NCBI RefSeq assembly: GCF_905171765.1
Contig: NC_053392.1
Span: 109,450,465 to 109,514,464, forward strand
DNA: 64,000 nucleotides
Direction of reading: 5' to 3'
DNA from: Bufo bufo
Lineage: Eukaryota > Chordata > Amphibia > Anura > Bufonidae
The translations under genes and the position numbers were made by a program. Of the stretch, positions 33,936-44,365 are shown in pieces. How positions within the stretch are numbered: the stretch's first letter is position 1; each line of letters begins with the position of its first letter. A model generated the notes under the pieces. It was given only the letters and a program-made list of their open reading frames with translations. It made no database searches and had not been told where the DNA came from.

Positions 33936-33990
33936 ATATTTGTGAAATATCGCAAATTCGAATATTACCCCTGCCACTCATCACTACTCA

Positions 33991-34098
33991 CCAGCAGGCC
34001 CGCCCTAAAATCTTTTACAGGGTCAGCTCACCTGCAAGCATCCCCCTAAAATCTTTTACAGGGTCAGCTAACCAGCAGGCCCTCGCATATAATGTTTT
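33991..34098 (+). repeat. 3' tandem array of hAT copy B, first part
   Basis: Units of about 40 bp read TTTTACAGGGTCAGCTCACC then AGCAGGCCCTCGCATATAAT. The array is split by the LTR element and continues at 41841-42020 and 42671-42900. The inverse array is at 60080-60600 in copy C. Confidence 0.85.
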
Positions 34099-35325
34099 GC
34101 GATGTGTGAGGTCACGGTTACTTAGGCAAACGAGGGTTGCTATGGGTTAATCAATCACAGTTTCTAGGATGACCCTGTGCAGGCGTACAGCAGTGATGGA
34201 GAGGCTGGCACAGAAGTCCTCTGGGGCACTCTCTGTATATAGGGACCAGGCCTGATGGTGGGTGAGGTGCCCTGGATGTTGCAGATGTTTAATGTGCCTA
34301 AGGCAAGGTCCCTTTAAGGTTCGTGACGCCAGTGCCTGTAACGGTGGCACACCGGTTGATAGTGGTAGGGGTAATAAGTGAGGAACACGTTGTTGTGGTG
34401 AACCAAACTTTCTTTACTAGAAAACGGTTAACTTTGTACAGTCTTTTGTAAGTTCAGTTCCATATAGCAGGATCAGATTACAAGCAGGCTTTACATAAAT
34501 GGCAGGCAACAATGTTCTTTGCAAGATACACAGAGGGTAAAACACTCAGAGACCAGGCTGCACTCTTCCTCAGAACTCCTGTCTGTTTATATCCCAAGGC
34601 CCGTATGCCCTAATGCTGGCTTTATCCTTGGTAGCAAACTTCCTCAGGTATATATCCTTGCTTTGTGGGAATCCTTTTGCCCTTCAGCTCACTTGTCTAG
34701 CTGGAATACTGGCTCTGCTCTGCTTGTGGGAACTGGGCTTCTCAGGAGTCAACTCTTCCCCTGGTGATGATCTTCTGAGCTAACTCTGGCTCAATATCCT
34801 CAGGCAGGCTGATCCACACTTTCTAGCCTCCTGGTGTCAACTAGAAGCCTGGGCTGTCTAGCTGCATGTCAGGGTGTGGCCCTCAGCTTCTCTCTGGCTA
34901 AGGTGCACACTCCCTTCTGTCTCTATACAGACTCCTGACTACACAAACTCCCTCCTCCCTGTCTGGGTCTAAGTATATATACCAGGGGCTCCCTAGCTCC
35001 CTCTAGTGTCTAGGATGCTGAACTACACCCTAATAGGCCTGCTACACATCTCACAGGAAAATACACATAAATAAATATTAAAATGCATTAAAATTCACTG
35101 TGAAATACACTGCAACTGTCCAACAGGAGGTGGAGAACAACGTGGCCCAATTGACCCTTGTGTAGTGCCCACATTTACCTAGTGGGACACTACATACACC
35201 GTTGCTGTAACGTTGCCCGTCCTCGGCGCAACACAAGGGGCCCTGCCCAGCTGGGAAACTGCACCTGAAAGACAAAAATAATGCAAAGCAGGAACATATT
35301 CTACATTTGCAAATACACATATATA

Positions 35326-36905
35326 CACTGCTCAAAAAAATAAAGGGAACACTTAACAAACACAATGTAACTCCAAGTCAATCACACTTCTGTGAAATCA
35401 AACTGTCCACTTAGGAAGCAGCACTGAGTGACAATCAATTTCACATGCTGTTGTGCAAATGGCATAGACAACAGGTGGAAATGATAGGCAATTAGCAAGA
35501 CACCCCCAATAAAGGAGTGGTTCTGCAGGTGGTGACCTGACCACTTCTCAGTTCCTATGCTTCATGGCTGATGTTTTGGTCACTTTTGAATGCTGGCGGT
35601 GCTTTCACTCTAGTGGTAGCATGAGACGGAGTCTACAACCCACACAAGTGGCTCAGGTAGTGCAGCTTATCCAGGATGGCACATCAATACGAGCTGTGGC
35701 AAGAAGGTTTGCTGTGTCTGTCAGCGTAGTGTCCAGAGCATGGAGGCGCTACCAGGAGACAGGCCAGTACTTCAGGAGACGTGGAGGAGGCCGTAGGAGG
35801 GCAATAACCCAGCAGCAGGACCGCTACCTCCGCCTTTGTGCAAGGAGGAACAGGAGGAGCACTGCCAGAGCCCTGCAAAATGACCTCCAGCAGGCCACAA
35901 ATGTGCATATGTTTGCTCAAACGGTCAGAAACAGACTCCATGAGGGTGATATGAGGGCCCGACGTCCACAGGTGGGGGTTGTGCTTACAGCCCAACACTG
36001 TGCAGGACGTTTGGCATTTGCCAGAAAACACCAAGATTGGCAAATTCGCCACTGGCGCCTTGTGCTCTTCACAGATGAAAGCAGGTTCAGACTGAGCACA
36101 TGTGACAGACGTGACAGAGTCTGGAGACGCCGTGGAGAACGTTCTGCTGCCTGCAACATCCTCCAGCATGACCGGTTTGGCATTGGGTCAGTAATGGTGT
36201 GAGGTGGCATTTCTTTGGAGGGCTGCACAGCCCTCCATGTGCTTGCCAGAGGTAGCCTGACTGCCATTAGGTACCGAGATGAGATCCTCAGACCCCTTGT
36301 GAGACCATATGCTGGTGCGGTTGGCCCTGGGTTCCTCCTAATGCAAGACAATGCTAGACCTCATGTGGCTGGAGTGTGTCAGCAGTTCCTGCAAGACGAA
36401 GGCATTGATGCTATGGACTGGCCCGCCCGTTCCCCAGACCTGAATCCAATTGAGCACATCTGGGACATCACGTCTCGCTCTATCCACCAACGTCACGTTG
36501 CACCACAGACTGTCCAGGAGTTGGCAGATGCTTTAGTCCAGGTCTGGGAGGAGATCCCTCAGGAGACCGTCCGCCACCTCATCAGGAGCATGCACAGGCG
36601 TTGTAGGGAGGTCATACAGGCAAGTGGAGGCCACACAAACTACTGAGCCTCATTTTGACTTGTTTTAAGGACATTACATCAAAGTTGGATCAGCCTGTAG
36701 TGTGTTTTTCCACTTTAATTTTGAGGGTGACTCCAAATCCAGACCTCCACTGGTTAAAAAATTTGATTTCCATTTTTTTTTTTTGGTGTGATTTTGTTGT
36801 CAGCACATTCAACTATGTAAAGAACAAAGTATTTCAGAAGAATATTTAATTAATTCAGATCTAGGATGTGTTATTTTTGTGTTCCCTTTATTTTTTTGAG
36901 CAGTG
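35326..36905 (+). mobile_element. Mariner/Tc1-type transposon, 1.58 kb, nearly intact
   Basis: CACTGCTCAAAAAAATAAAG on the left and CTTTATTTTTTTGAGCAGTG on the right are exact inverted ends, flanked by TA at 35324-35325 and 36906-36907. The size and the single long gene are normal for the DD34E group seen in fish and frogs. The close match of its ends suggests a recent insertion into the LTR element. Confidence 0.95.
35564..36646 (+). pseudogene. Mariner/Tc1-type transposase with a single nonsense codon
   Basis: The frame runs from [20 protein letters not shown] to SGGHTNY (stop at 36644-36646), about 360 codons, interrupted only by TGA at 36200-36202 where the context GSVMV-[stop]-GGISLEG requires Trp; one G-to-A change explains it. 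The N-terminal paired helix-turn-helix domain ([20 protein letters not shown]) is clear. The DDE core has aspartates in LFTDESRF and MQDNARPH and glutamate in [12 protein letters not shown]. An internal start, [10 protein letters not shown] at 35621, is possible. The enzyme would act in the nucleus on its own inverted ends. It is called a pseudogene because of the stop, but read-through or a functional sister copy is plausible. Confidence 0.9.
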
Positions 36906-37482
36906 TATATCAGGCAGCTGGCTGGCTAAGGAACAAGTCTGGTGAAAAGGGGCGTCGTTCTCTTCTCTTAGGATAGTATAAGGGAACAGGGGGCGCTGAC
37001 CTGGTGCAGGGTATCAGGGATACCAGGATAGTCCATAATAATATTGAAGTATAATTGTCCATAATAAAGCAGCATCTCAGAGGCCCTCAGGCGTTGGGGT
37101 CATCTCTGGGCACATTACTTGAAGTTATGATTTGCATATAAAAGTCACAGCACATAAAAGTCCACATTATTAAAATGGCATTTAAAATAAGTGCTGTAAT
37201 GTCCCTTAATCAACCTTAAAAGAGGGTTAAAAGGGTTAAGTGCAAATAAAATAACAGGCACAACTTGGCTTTAGAATACTTGGAGCAGGCAGGGGTCCTG
37301 TAAACTGGATGGCCTTGAAGCACTTGGTATTTTCAGTGGCCTACCACCACCACTGAGCCGTGGGAAACTGGCAGCAGCCCATAGGGCCAAAACAAAGGAC
37401 TCCTGTCCTGAAAGGGTTAAATCCTCAGCAATAAGGGTCCCTCAGCAAAAATCAAATATGGATCATGGCCTGGCAGGCCTAC

Positions 37483-37851
37483 TCACAGGAATGTATCACG
37501 TCCACTAGAGTTATCACTGGTGGGACATCCTGGTTCTGCTTGTAAATTGGGCCTGACACGAGGATCCACATAAGGCTGGGCCCACAAAATAGTGTTGACA
37601 GGCAATTGTAGCATAAAGGGGCCTGTCACTGGTATAGGCTCTGCAAGCCTGGGGATTGCTGCTGTAGGAGGCTCCATGGGTCTGGGTGGTGCTGGCATCA
37701 TGCGACGGACCCGACCCCTGGTATAACAAAGTTTCTCCGCTGGCGCAGTCATGGGGGTCGCCGAACTGGTGGCAACGGGGTCCTTCACTGCGGGCCCGGG
37801 GACATCAGAGTTCTTTGGTGGATTGCTATTGTCCGGTGGTATTGGTGCCAC
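37483..37851 (-). CDS. Proline-rich open frame in the LTR element interior, possible gag remnant
   Basis: This is a 122-codon minus-strand frame rich in Pro, Ala and Thr (MAPIPPDNSNPPKNSDVPGP), lying downstream of the proposed primer-binding region in the inferred orientation. No zinc knuckle or capsid motif is visible. Position and composition hint at a gag-type remnant; chance is a fair alternative. Confidence 0.3.
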   Translation of the reverse strand: MAPIPPDNSNPPKNSDVPGPAVKDPVATSSATPMTAPAEKLCYTRGRVRRMMPAPPRPMEPPTAAIPRLAEPIPVTGPFMLQLPVNTILWAQPYVDPRVRPNLQAEPGCPTSDNSSGRDTFL

Positions 37852-39242
37852 TCCGGACGCAGCAAGTTGGAGCAGGCCATGAAGATGGATTTCTAGCCTG
37901 GCGATCTGATCCTCCAGTCTCTCAGGTGATGCTCCGCTGCAGGGATCCGGTACAGTTGCAGCAGGTACAGGTGATGACTCATGACTTTTTCCTCGGCGCG
38001 AGCCAGGGTATGGCTCGGGCTGCGACCGCGGTGGGGAGCAAGGTGGCCTCTCCGGTCACGGAATACAAGCGAGTGGCTCTTCTCCCTCTCCGACCATCTC
38101 AGGCTCTGGGAACTTGTCCGCGGGTAATGCCATTCCGGCAGGAGAATCTCCACTTGGCGACATGTCCGATCCCTCTCTCTTCAGCATGCTCTATCCTTCT
38201 CTGGAGAGCGATAGGGCGGCACTCAGTATCTCGCCTGCGACCTCCCACTGCTCCGGGAGGCCGCCCCCCGGGTCCTCCAACATGGGGAGGCGGAGTCCGT
38301 CACAGCAGACATGCAAATTTTAAGATAAGGCGGTGGCACGGACATACAGTCTTTCCCGCACTTTTTAGCAGAAGGCGCCAATTTTTCCCTCCAATAAGAT
38401 ACAGTGATGGCGCAGCAATTATTTTCAGTCAGTTTAGGTGGCCATCTTTAAACAAAACGCTGTCCATTCACTGACAGCAAGCGGTGACTTAGAAACGGCA
38501 AACAGTCCATAAAAATACAATTTTCACACTGCAATTTTTACAGTTCTTTGCCCAGCAATTTTTCAAATAAACAGTTAGGGCTTTATCACTTTAAGGCAAT
38601 AACGGCACACAGTTTATATTCCACAATGGTGCAGGAATGATCGGATCCTGTTTGTGACGCCAAAATATGCAGTACGCAGCCCTGCAGGGTGTAGCGATGT
38701 GTGAGGTCACTGTTACTTAGGCAAACGAGGGTTGCTATGGGTTACTCACAGTTTCTAGGATGACCCTGTGCAGGCGTACAGCAGTGATGGAGAGGCTGGC
38801 ACAGAAGTCCTCTGGGGCACTCTCTGTATATAGGGACCAGGCCTGATGGTGGGTGAGGTGCCCTGGATGTTGCAGATGTTTAATGTGCCTAGGGCAAGGT
38901 CCCTTTAACGTTCGTGACGCCAGTGCCTGTAACGGTGGCACACCGGTTGATAGTGGTAGGGGTAATAAGTGAGGAACACGTTGTTGTGGTGAACCAAACT
39001 TTCTTTACTAGAAAACGGTTACCTTTGTACAGTCTTTTGTAAGTTCAGTTCCATATAGCAGGATCACATCACAAGCAGGCTTTACATAAATGGCAGGCAA
39101 CAATGTTCTTTGCAAGATACACAGAGGGTAAAACACTCACAGACCAGGCTGCACTCTTCCTCAGAACTCCTGTCTGTTTATATCCCAAGGCCCGTATGCC
39201 CTAATGCTGGCTTTATCCTTGGTAGCAAACTTCCTCAGGTAT

Positions 39243-40168
39243 TGTCACGGCCATGACTATGACCGTGACTCCTAAACCGCATGCGGTTGTCAGCGGTTTA
39301 GTTTGGTTGTCAATCACAGGTGAGGGCTGTGGTATTTGCCTCACCTGTGGTTGCCGCTGGCAACAGTATGTATGTGGCAGCATAGCAGTCTGCGCTGTGT
39401 CATGGCAGCTTGCTATGTTGTGCATGCGGTTTTGTGTGATGTGTGCACGTCTCCTTTAAGTGGTGTTTTCCCTTCCCTGGTGTTGGAAGGGTTAATCTCC
39501 TTCCTAGTGTGTGTGTGCACTGGGTGTGTCCGACTGTGGGGTGTGGCTTCTTGGCCTATAAAGCCTCACTGCTTTTGCAGGTCTGCAGGTTGCTTCAGCC
39601 ATGCTTAGCTGAAAGCAGCCTCCTGTCTTTACTACCTGCCAGTAAGAGCCACCCCTGTGGTCATAACCATAATGTCTCATTAAGTTTATTTCTAGTTATG
39701 TGTGATGTCCGTTTGATGTTTTACATGTGATTTTGTGCAGCTATGGATCTGGGTCCCTGTGTGGGGATGCGTTTGTGATCTGCACCCTGCTTACACAGGG
39801 ATCCAGTCAGCAAGGCTGTGGCAGGTAGGTGGAACTCTTTGTTCACCTGCCATATCCATAGAGCTGTTTATGTCTCCCCTTTTCCAGCAGCTTGGCCATT
39901 GAGACTCCTGCTCCTCCGTGTCTTGGAGGAGTGGGTTGTCTTACTCAGCTCCTAGTTTAGGGCCATCTTGAGGGCTAGCAGGGACTTCTAGGTTCCGGAG
40001 CATGAGCCCTCCTACCATCAAGGTTGGCTCATGTAGCTAGGAGTCAGGGTCAGGTTAGGGATGCCTTTAGGAGGTGACCTGCTCCCTAATCCTGTCTTCA
40101 TGGCCAAGCAGCCATAACATCACCGGGCTCCACACGGCTGAGGATTTCCCCCATCCTCAGCCGTGACA
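39243..40168 (+). mobile_element. Solo LTR, 926 bp
   Basis: It starts TGTCACGGCCATGACTATG, ends CATCCTCAGCCGTGACA, and has the exact 5-bp duplication GGTAT at 39238-39242 and 40169-40173. TG...CA ends with a 5-bp TSD define an LTR left by internal recombination. A TATA-like GGCCTATAAAGCC sits near 39555. It split the older LTR at 38694-41840. Confidence 0.88.
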
Positions 40169-40201
40169 GGTATATATCCTTGCTTTGTGGGAATCCTTCT
40201 G

Positions 40202-41327
40202 CAGGGCCGGCCTTTGGGGTGTGCGGGCTGTGCGGCCGCACAGGGCGCCATAGCAACAGGGGCGCTGGGCGGCCGACAGCCCGCCGCAAACTAAATATAC
40301 TTATTACTATAACTAACTAACAGCGCTGAAAGCGCACGGACTATTGGAAATAGTGAGGAGGGGGCGGGGCCCGCGGCCGCTCTGAGCTCCGCTCTGCTGC
40401 CTGGCCTACCTGTCTCTTTAAGAGAGCAGACCAGTGGCTGCTGGAGCGAGTCTTCCTTCGCAGTTGACATTGCCACTGAGCTCCGCCCCCAGGGCCCAAG
40501 AGAGAAGAAGGAGAGAGCCCACGAGCGCCAGCCAGCAGCCACAGCAGACTCAGTCTCTGCCAGGGAAGGCCCACGACACAGCCTGTGTCAGTCCCTGTGT
40601 GTGTGTGTCCGTCCCTGTGTGTGTGTGTGTCCGTCCCTGTGTGTGTGTGTGTGTCCGTCCCTGTGTGTGTGTCCGTCCCTGTGTGTGTGACTGTCCGTCC
40701 CTGTGTGTGTGACTGTCCGTCCCTGTGTGTGTGACTGTCCGTCCCTGTGTGTGTGACTGTCCGTCCCTGTGTGTGTGTGTGTGTGTGTCCGTCCCTGTGT
40801 GTGTGTCTCTCCCTGTGTGTATCACCATGCCCACAGTGTTCCTATGTCTTGACGCAGCTGCTTCAGAATGTTCTGTGCGGGGCAAGAAGAAGATGGAAGA
40901 GGAGGCAGCGCCAGCATGGAGTCCGTGCGATAGACACAGGGAGGCACACTAAGGACGAAGGTAACACTTCCACATGATCTACACTAGTGTTATCTGTGGT
41001 TTTACATAGGACTGCAGGTAACACTACCACATTATCAGCACTAGTGTTATCTGTGGTTTTACATAGGACCGGAGGTAACACTACTACATTTACGGAAATC
41101 AGAGAGCCATCACTGTGTTATCTGTATTCAGAGAGCTATGTGGTATTATTTGTGGTGTTACATAGGACTGCAGATAAAACTTTTATGGTATATCCACAGG
41201 AGTCCCATAGATTCAGATACCGTATTGTGTAGCAGCATTATGGGTCCCAAAAAAACAGGGGTAAGGGGGGGGGGGGCGCCACAAGGTTAGCTCGCACAGG
41301 GCGCCTGAACACCTAAGGCCGGCCCTG
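40202..41327. mobile_element. Non-autonomous hAT-type element in the same LTR
   Basis: It starts CAGGGCCGGCCTTTGGGG, ends CCTAAGGCCGGCCCTG, and has the exact 8-bp duplication TCCTTCTG at 40194-40201 and 41328-41335. It has the same terminus type as the 9310-19591 element. The interior has a TG-rich minisatellite and an ATCTGTGGTTTTACATAGGA repeat. Confidence 0.92.
40590..40830. repeat. TG microsatellite/minisatellite
   Basis: Runs of (TG)n are punctuated by TCCGTCCC in about ten units. Long frames on both strands (VCVTVRPCVCV, THTHTGTD) are repeat artefacts. Confidence 0.95.
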
Positions 41328-41840
41328 TCCTTCTGCCCTTCAGCTCACTTGTCTAGCTGGAATACTGGCTCTGCTCTGCTTGTGGGAACTGGGCTTCTCA
41401 GGAGGCAACTCTTCCCCTGGTGATGATCTTCTGAGCTAACTCTGGCTCAATATCCTCAGGCAGGCTGATCCACACTTTCTAGCCTCCTGGTGTCAACTAG
41501 AAGCCTGGGCTGTCTAGCTGCATGTCAGGATGTGGCCCTCAGCTTCTCTCTGGCTAAGGTGCACACTCCCTTCTGTCTCTATACAGACTCCTGACTACAC
41601 AGACTCCCTCCTCCCTGTCTGGGTCTAGGTATATATACCAGGGGTTCCCTAGCTCCCTCTAGTGTCTAGGATGCTGAACTACACCCTAATAGGCCTGCTA
41701 CACATCTCACAGGAAAATACACATAAATACATATTAAAATGTACTGTGAAATACACTGCCACTGTCCCACAGGAGGTGGAGAACAACGTGGCCCAATTGA
41801 CCCGTGTATAGTGCCCACATTTACCTAGTGGGATACTACA

Positions 41841-42067
41841 GAAGGCCTTCACCTACTATCTTTTATAGGGTCAGCTCATCTGCAGGCCCTCGCATGTAAT
41901 ATTTTAGAGGGTCAGCTTACCTGCAGGCCCACGCATATAATGTTTTACAGGGTCAGCTTACCTACAGACCCTCGCATATAATTTTTTAGAGAGTCAGCTC
42001 ACCAGCAGGCCCTCACCTGCAAGTCCAGTCTCACTATCCAAGAGTCTGGTCAACACAATCCTCACCT
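41841..42067 (+). repeat. 3' tandem array of copy B, middle part, ending in a displaced transposase fragment
   Basis: Four to five GGGTCAGCTCACC units are followed by about 42020-42067 (AAGTCCAGTCTCACTATCCA), which is homologous to coding positions near 31780-31825. The 18S fragment follows immediately. Confidence 0.75.
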
Positions 42068-42273
42068 CCGGGGGTTGCGTAACTATTTATCACGGAGGAG
42101 TCATGATGGTTATCGGAATTAAGCAGACAAATCGCTCCACCAACTAAGAACGTCCATGCACCACTACCCACAGAATTGAGAAAGAGCTATCAATCTGTCA
42201 ATCCTTTCCGTGTCCGGGCCGGGTGAGGTTTCCCGTGTTGAGTCAAATTAAGCCGCAGGCTCCACTCCTGGTA

Positions 42274-42305
<32 letters not shown>

Positions 42306-42670
42306 TTTGCAACCATACTCCCCCGGAAACCAAAGACTTTGGTTTCCCAGAAGATCCTCGGCAGGTCATGGGTATAACGCCGTCGGCATCGTTAATGGTC
42401 GGAACTACAATGGTATCTGATCGTCTTCGAACCTCCTACTTTTGTTTTTGATTAATGAAAACATTCTTGGCAAATGCTTTCACTTTGGTTCGTCTTGCGT
42501 TGGTCCAAGACAAGAATTTCACCTCTAGCGCCGCAATACGGATGCCCCCGGCCTTCCCTCTTTATCATGGCCCCAGTTCTGAAAACCAACAAAATAGAGT
42601 CCTATTCCATTATTCGTAGCTGAAGTATTCAGGCGACCCGGCCTGCTTTGAACACTGTAAATTTTTTCAA
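42068..42670 (-). pseudogene. 18S rRNA fragment (about 600 nt, central and 3' parts), antisense in hAT copy B
   Basis: The plus strand contains CCGTCAATTCCTTTAAGTTT plus CAGC (a universal 18S complement), GAGGTTTCCCGTGTTGAGTC, TCGCTCCACCAACTAAGAAC, GGCATCGTTAATGGTCGG and GATCGTCTTCGAACCTCC. Read on the minus strand it runs from CAGTGTTCAAAGCAGG through GGAATAATGGAATAGGAC-type and GTGAAATTCTTG to AGTTACGCAACCCCCGG. It departs from vertebrate 18S by scattered transitions, a small insertion near CTTGTCTTGG and a deletion of roughly 13 nt after ACGATGCCGAC. It is embedded between hAT 3' repeat units, so it is a captured fragment and not an rDNA locus. Confidence 0.93.
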
Positions 42671-43433
42671 TGGTCAGCTAAGCAGCAGGCACTCTCCCAT
42701 AATTTTTTAAATGGTCAGCTCAGCAACAGGCCCTCAACCATAATTTTTCAATGGTCAGCTCAGCAGCAGACCCTCACTCATAATGTTTTAGAGGGTCAGC
42801 TCAGCAGTAGGCCCTCGCCCCTAATGTTTTAGATGGTCAGATCAGCAGGCCCTTGCTCCAAATGTTTTAGAGGGTCACCAGCAGGCCATCAAGCAGAATT
42901 TTTCAAGGGTGTGTATGCTGCCATCCTTTATGTGTAACAAATGGTGTATTGGAGTGCTGGTTCCTTGTAATTTTTGGAAGCCCTTTCACTTGCATAGGCT
43001 TTATGAGTGTAGGAGTCCTACTAAATGAATGAATTGTACCACAATGTGGCCCTCCTTTATGTGGTATACAGGTTGTATTGGAGTGCCCCTTGGTTGTAAT
43101 TTTTGGCAGCACTTGCACTTCATATACAAGTAAATATACAAGAAAGAGTGTTTCCTAACAATTTTTCCTCTAAAATCAATTTTATCTTTGGTTTTGTGCG
43201 TATTATTGTCAGTCTGTAAAAGTGGCGTACTACTTGGACAACATCGTTCCCAGCAGCGACCTGGGAATCCAAGGTGCATCCAGACATCCTCCCCATGCTG
43301 TTCCCGAACCATTTCGGTGGTGTTTACATCAATTTCTGACCTTTTCCTATGAACCAGGCACCCTCCCCTCTTCAGAGCAGGGGGTGTCTGTGTTCAGCCA
43401 GAGCACCTGAGCACTGGTGCTCGATCAACACTA
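42671..43433 (+). mobile_element. 3' terminal part of hAT copy B
   Basis: Remaining GGTCAGCTCAGCAGCAGGCC units (to about 42900) are followed by a non-coding 3' end with TCCTTTATGTGTAACAAATG and CGACCTGGGAATCCAAGGTG, homologous in inverse to 58870-59340 of copy C, then the terminal GCTCGATCAACACTA. Confidence 0.8.
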
Positions 43434-43483
43434 GTGAGCATCCTTGGGGTGTTTCTTTTGAACCCAGAGTAATATCTTCGCTC

Positions 43484-43566
43484 ATTTAAACCAAGTTCAC
43501 CGGGTTTTATTTTTCCAGTTTTATACAATTATCTCATTAAATTATTTTTGTTTTGTATTTTAAGCT
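43484..43566. repeat. Dispersed repeat shared with 5424-5503
   Basis: CACCGGGTTTTATTTTTCCA, then GTTTTATACAATTATCTCAT and TTTGTATTTTAAGC recur inverted near the left end of the window. The class is unknown. hAT copy B landed just beside it. Confidence 0.6.
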
Positions 43567-43599
43567 TTTCTTCAGGCAGTGATTGTATTATATCATTAT

Positions 43600-44025
43600 T
43601 TAAAGGGGTTCTGCACTTTGTTTTAACTGATGATCTATCCTCTGAATAGATCATCAGCTTCTGATCGGCGGGAGTCCGGCACCCGGGACCCCCGCCGATC
43701 AGCTGTTTAAGAAGGCAGTGGTGCTCCAGCAGTCCCGCGGCCTTCTCACTGTTTACCGCCGGCCCACTGACGTCACGACTAGTATCAACTAGCGTGGGCA
43801 GGGCTAAGCTCTGTTCACTTGAATGGTTGATACTAGTTGATACTAGTCGTGACGTCAGTGAGCCGGCGGTAAACAGTGAGAAGACTGCGGCGCTACTGGA
43901 TCGCAGCTGCCTTCTCAAACAGCTGAACAGCAGGGGTCCCAGGTGTCGGATGCCGGCCGATCAGAAGCTGATGATCTATCCAGAGGATAGATCATCAGTT
44001 AAAACAAAGTGCAGAACCCCTTTAA
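43600..44025. mobile_element. TTAA-flanked foldback element, 426 bp
   Basis: TTAAAGGGGTTCTGCACTTT at 43600 is mirrored by AAAGTGCAGAACCCCTTTAA ending at 44025. The arms are about 200 bp, and the centre has TCAACTAGCGTGGGCAGGG. TTAA is the target duplication. Non-coding. Confidence 0.9.
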
Positions 44026-44365
44026 GTTCTGCTGGTTTCATCATTCTACAGATCAACGCACTGTGGAAACTCACATGACAGCAATTTGGGATTAAATGGT
44101 GCCTAGTTTAATTAAGAAAAAAGCTATGTATCTCAATGGAGAGAAAAAATGTAAATGACAGTTCAATAACAATAAAATATTTGAAAATATACTCAACTTT
44201 TTATGTAGTATGGGTTTCATATCTAACATTATGTAGTTGAGAAGCTACAGTACCTTTTGAGGTTGTCTTTGTCTCCCTCTTCTGTGATGACCATAATAAA
44301 GAGACCATATGGAGATGCTCAGTTCAGTTATTACTTTGCATCTATTTATAATATTTACAGATTAT
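44026..44365. other. AT-rich non-coding DNA
   Basis: No gene or recognisable element is seen. Confidence 0.4.

Larger units (their letters stand above)
34099..41840 (-). mobile_element. LTR retroelement, probably minus-strand Ty3-type, coding-deleted
   Basis: A repeat of about 1.1 kb occurs at 34099-35194 and at 38694-41840; the latter is split by a solo LTR and a hAT. Read on the minus strand the LTR starts TGTAGTGTCCCACTAGG and carries a TGGTATATATACTTAGACC TATA region about 200 bp in, which sets the orientation. Directly inside the 38694 LTR, the minus strand has TTTTGGCGTCACAAACAGGA, a plausible primer-binding region. The interior lacks any recognisable reverse transcriptase or integrase and holds a mariner element. 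No flanking TSD is evident, so the outer junctions may have recombined. Confidence 0.7.
30363..43433 (+). mobile_element. hAT copy B, nested, 13 kb
   Basis: The left end TATTGATGATCGAGCATGCT is paired with the right end GTGCTCGATCAACACTA. Flanking octamers GTTAGCAC (30355-30362) and GTGAGCAT (43434-43441) agree at 6 of 8 positions, so this is an older insertion than copies A and 2. Element-derived parts are 30363-31017, 31654-34098 and 41841-43433. The rest is a TTAA foldback and an LTR retroelement with its own passengers. The transposase is on the plus strand and belongs to a related but separate subfamily from A and 2 (N-terminus MKKASSKGRGSG). Confidence 0.8.

Noticed and set aside
34099..35194. 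The 34.1-kb and 38.7-kb repeats as a host segmental duplication
   Set aside because: TG/CA-like limits, a TATA region and a plausible primer-binding segment next to the inner end fit LTRs better, although the missing TSD leaves some doubt.
37686..38474. 262-codon plus-strand frame as a gene
   Set aside because: It runs antisense to the inferred LTR-element orientation, has no recognisable domain, and crosses the presumed primer-binding side of the interior.
40550..40885. Thr/His-rich and Val/Cys-rich frames
   Set aside because: They are translations of a TG microsatellite.
42068..42670. Functional 18S rRNA gene or contamination from another organism
   Set aside because: It is partial, diverged, flanked on both sides by hAT repeat units, and vertebrate-like in its variable positions.
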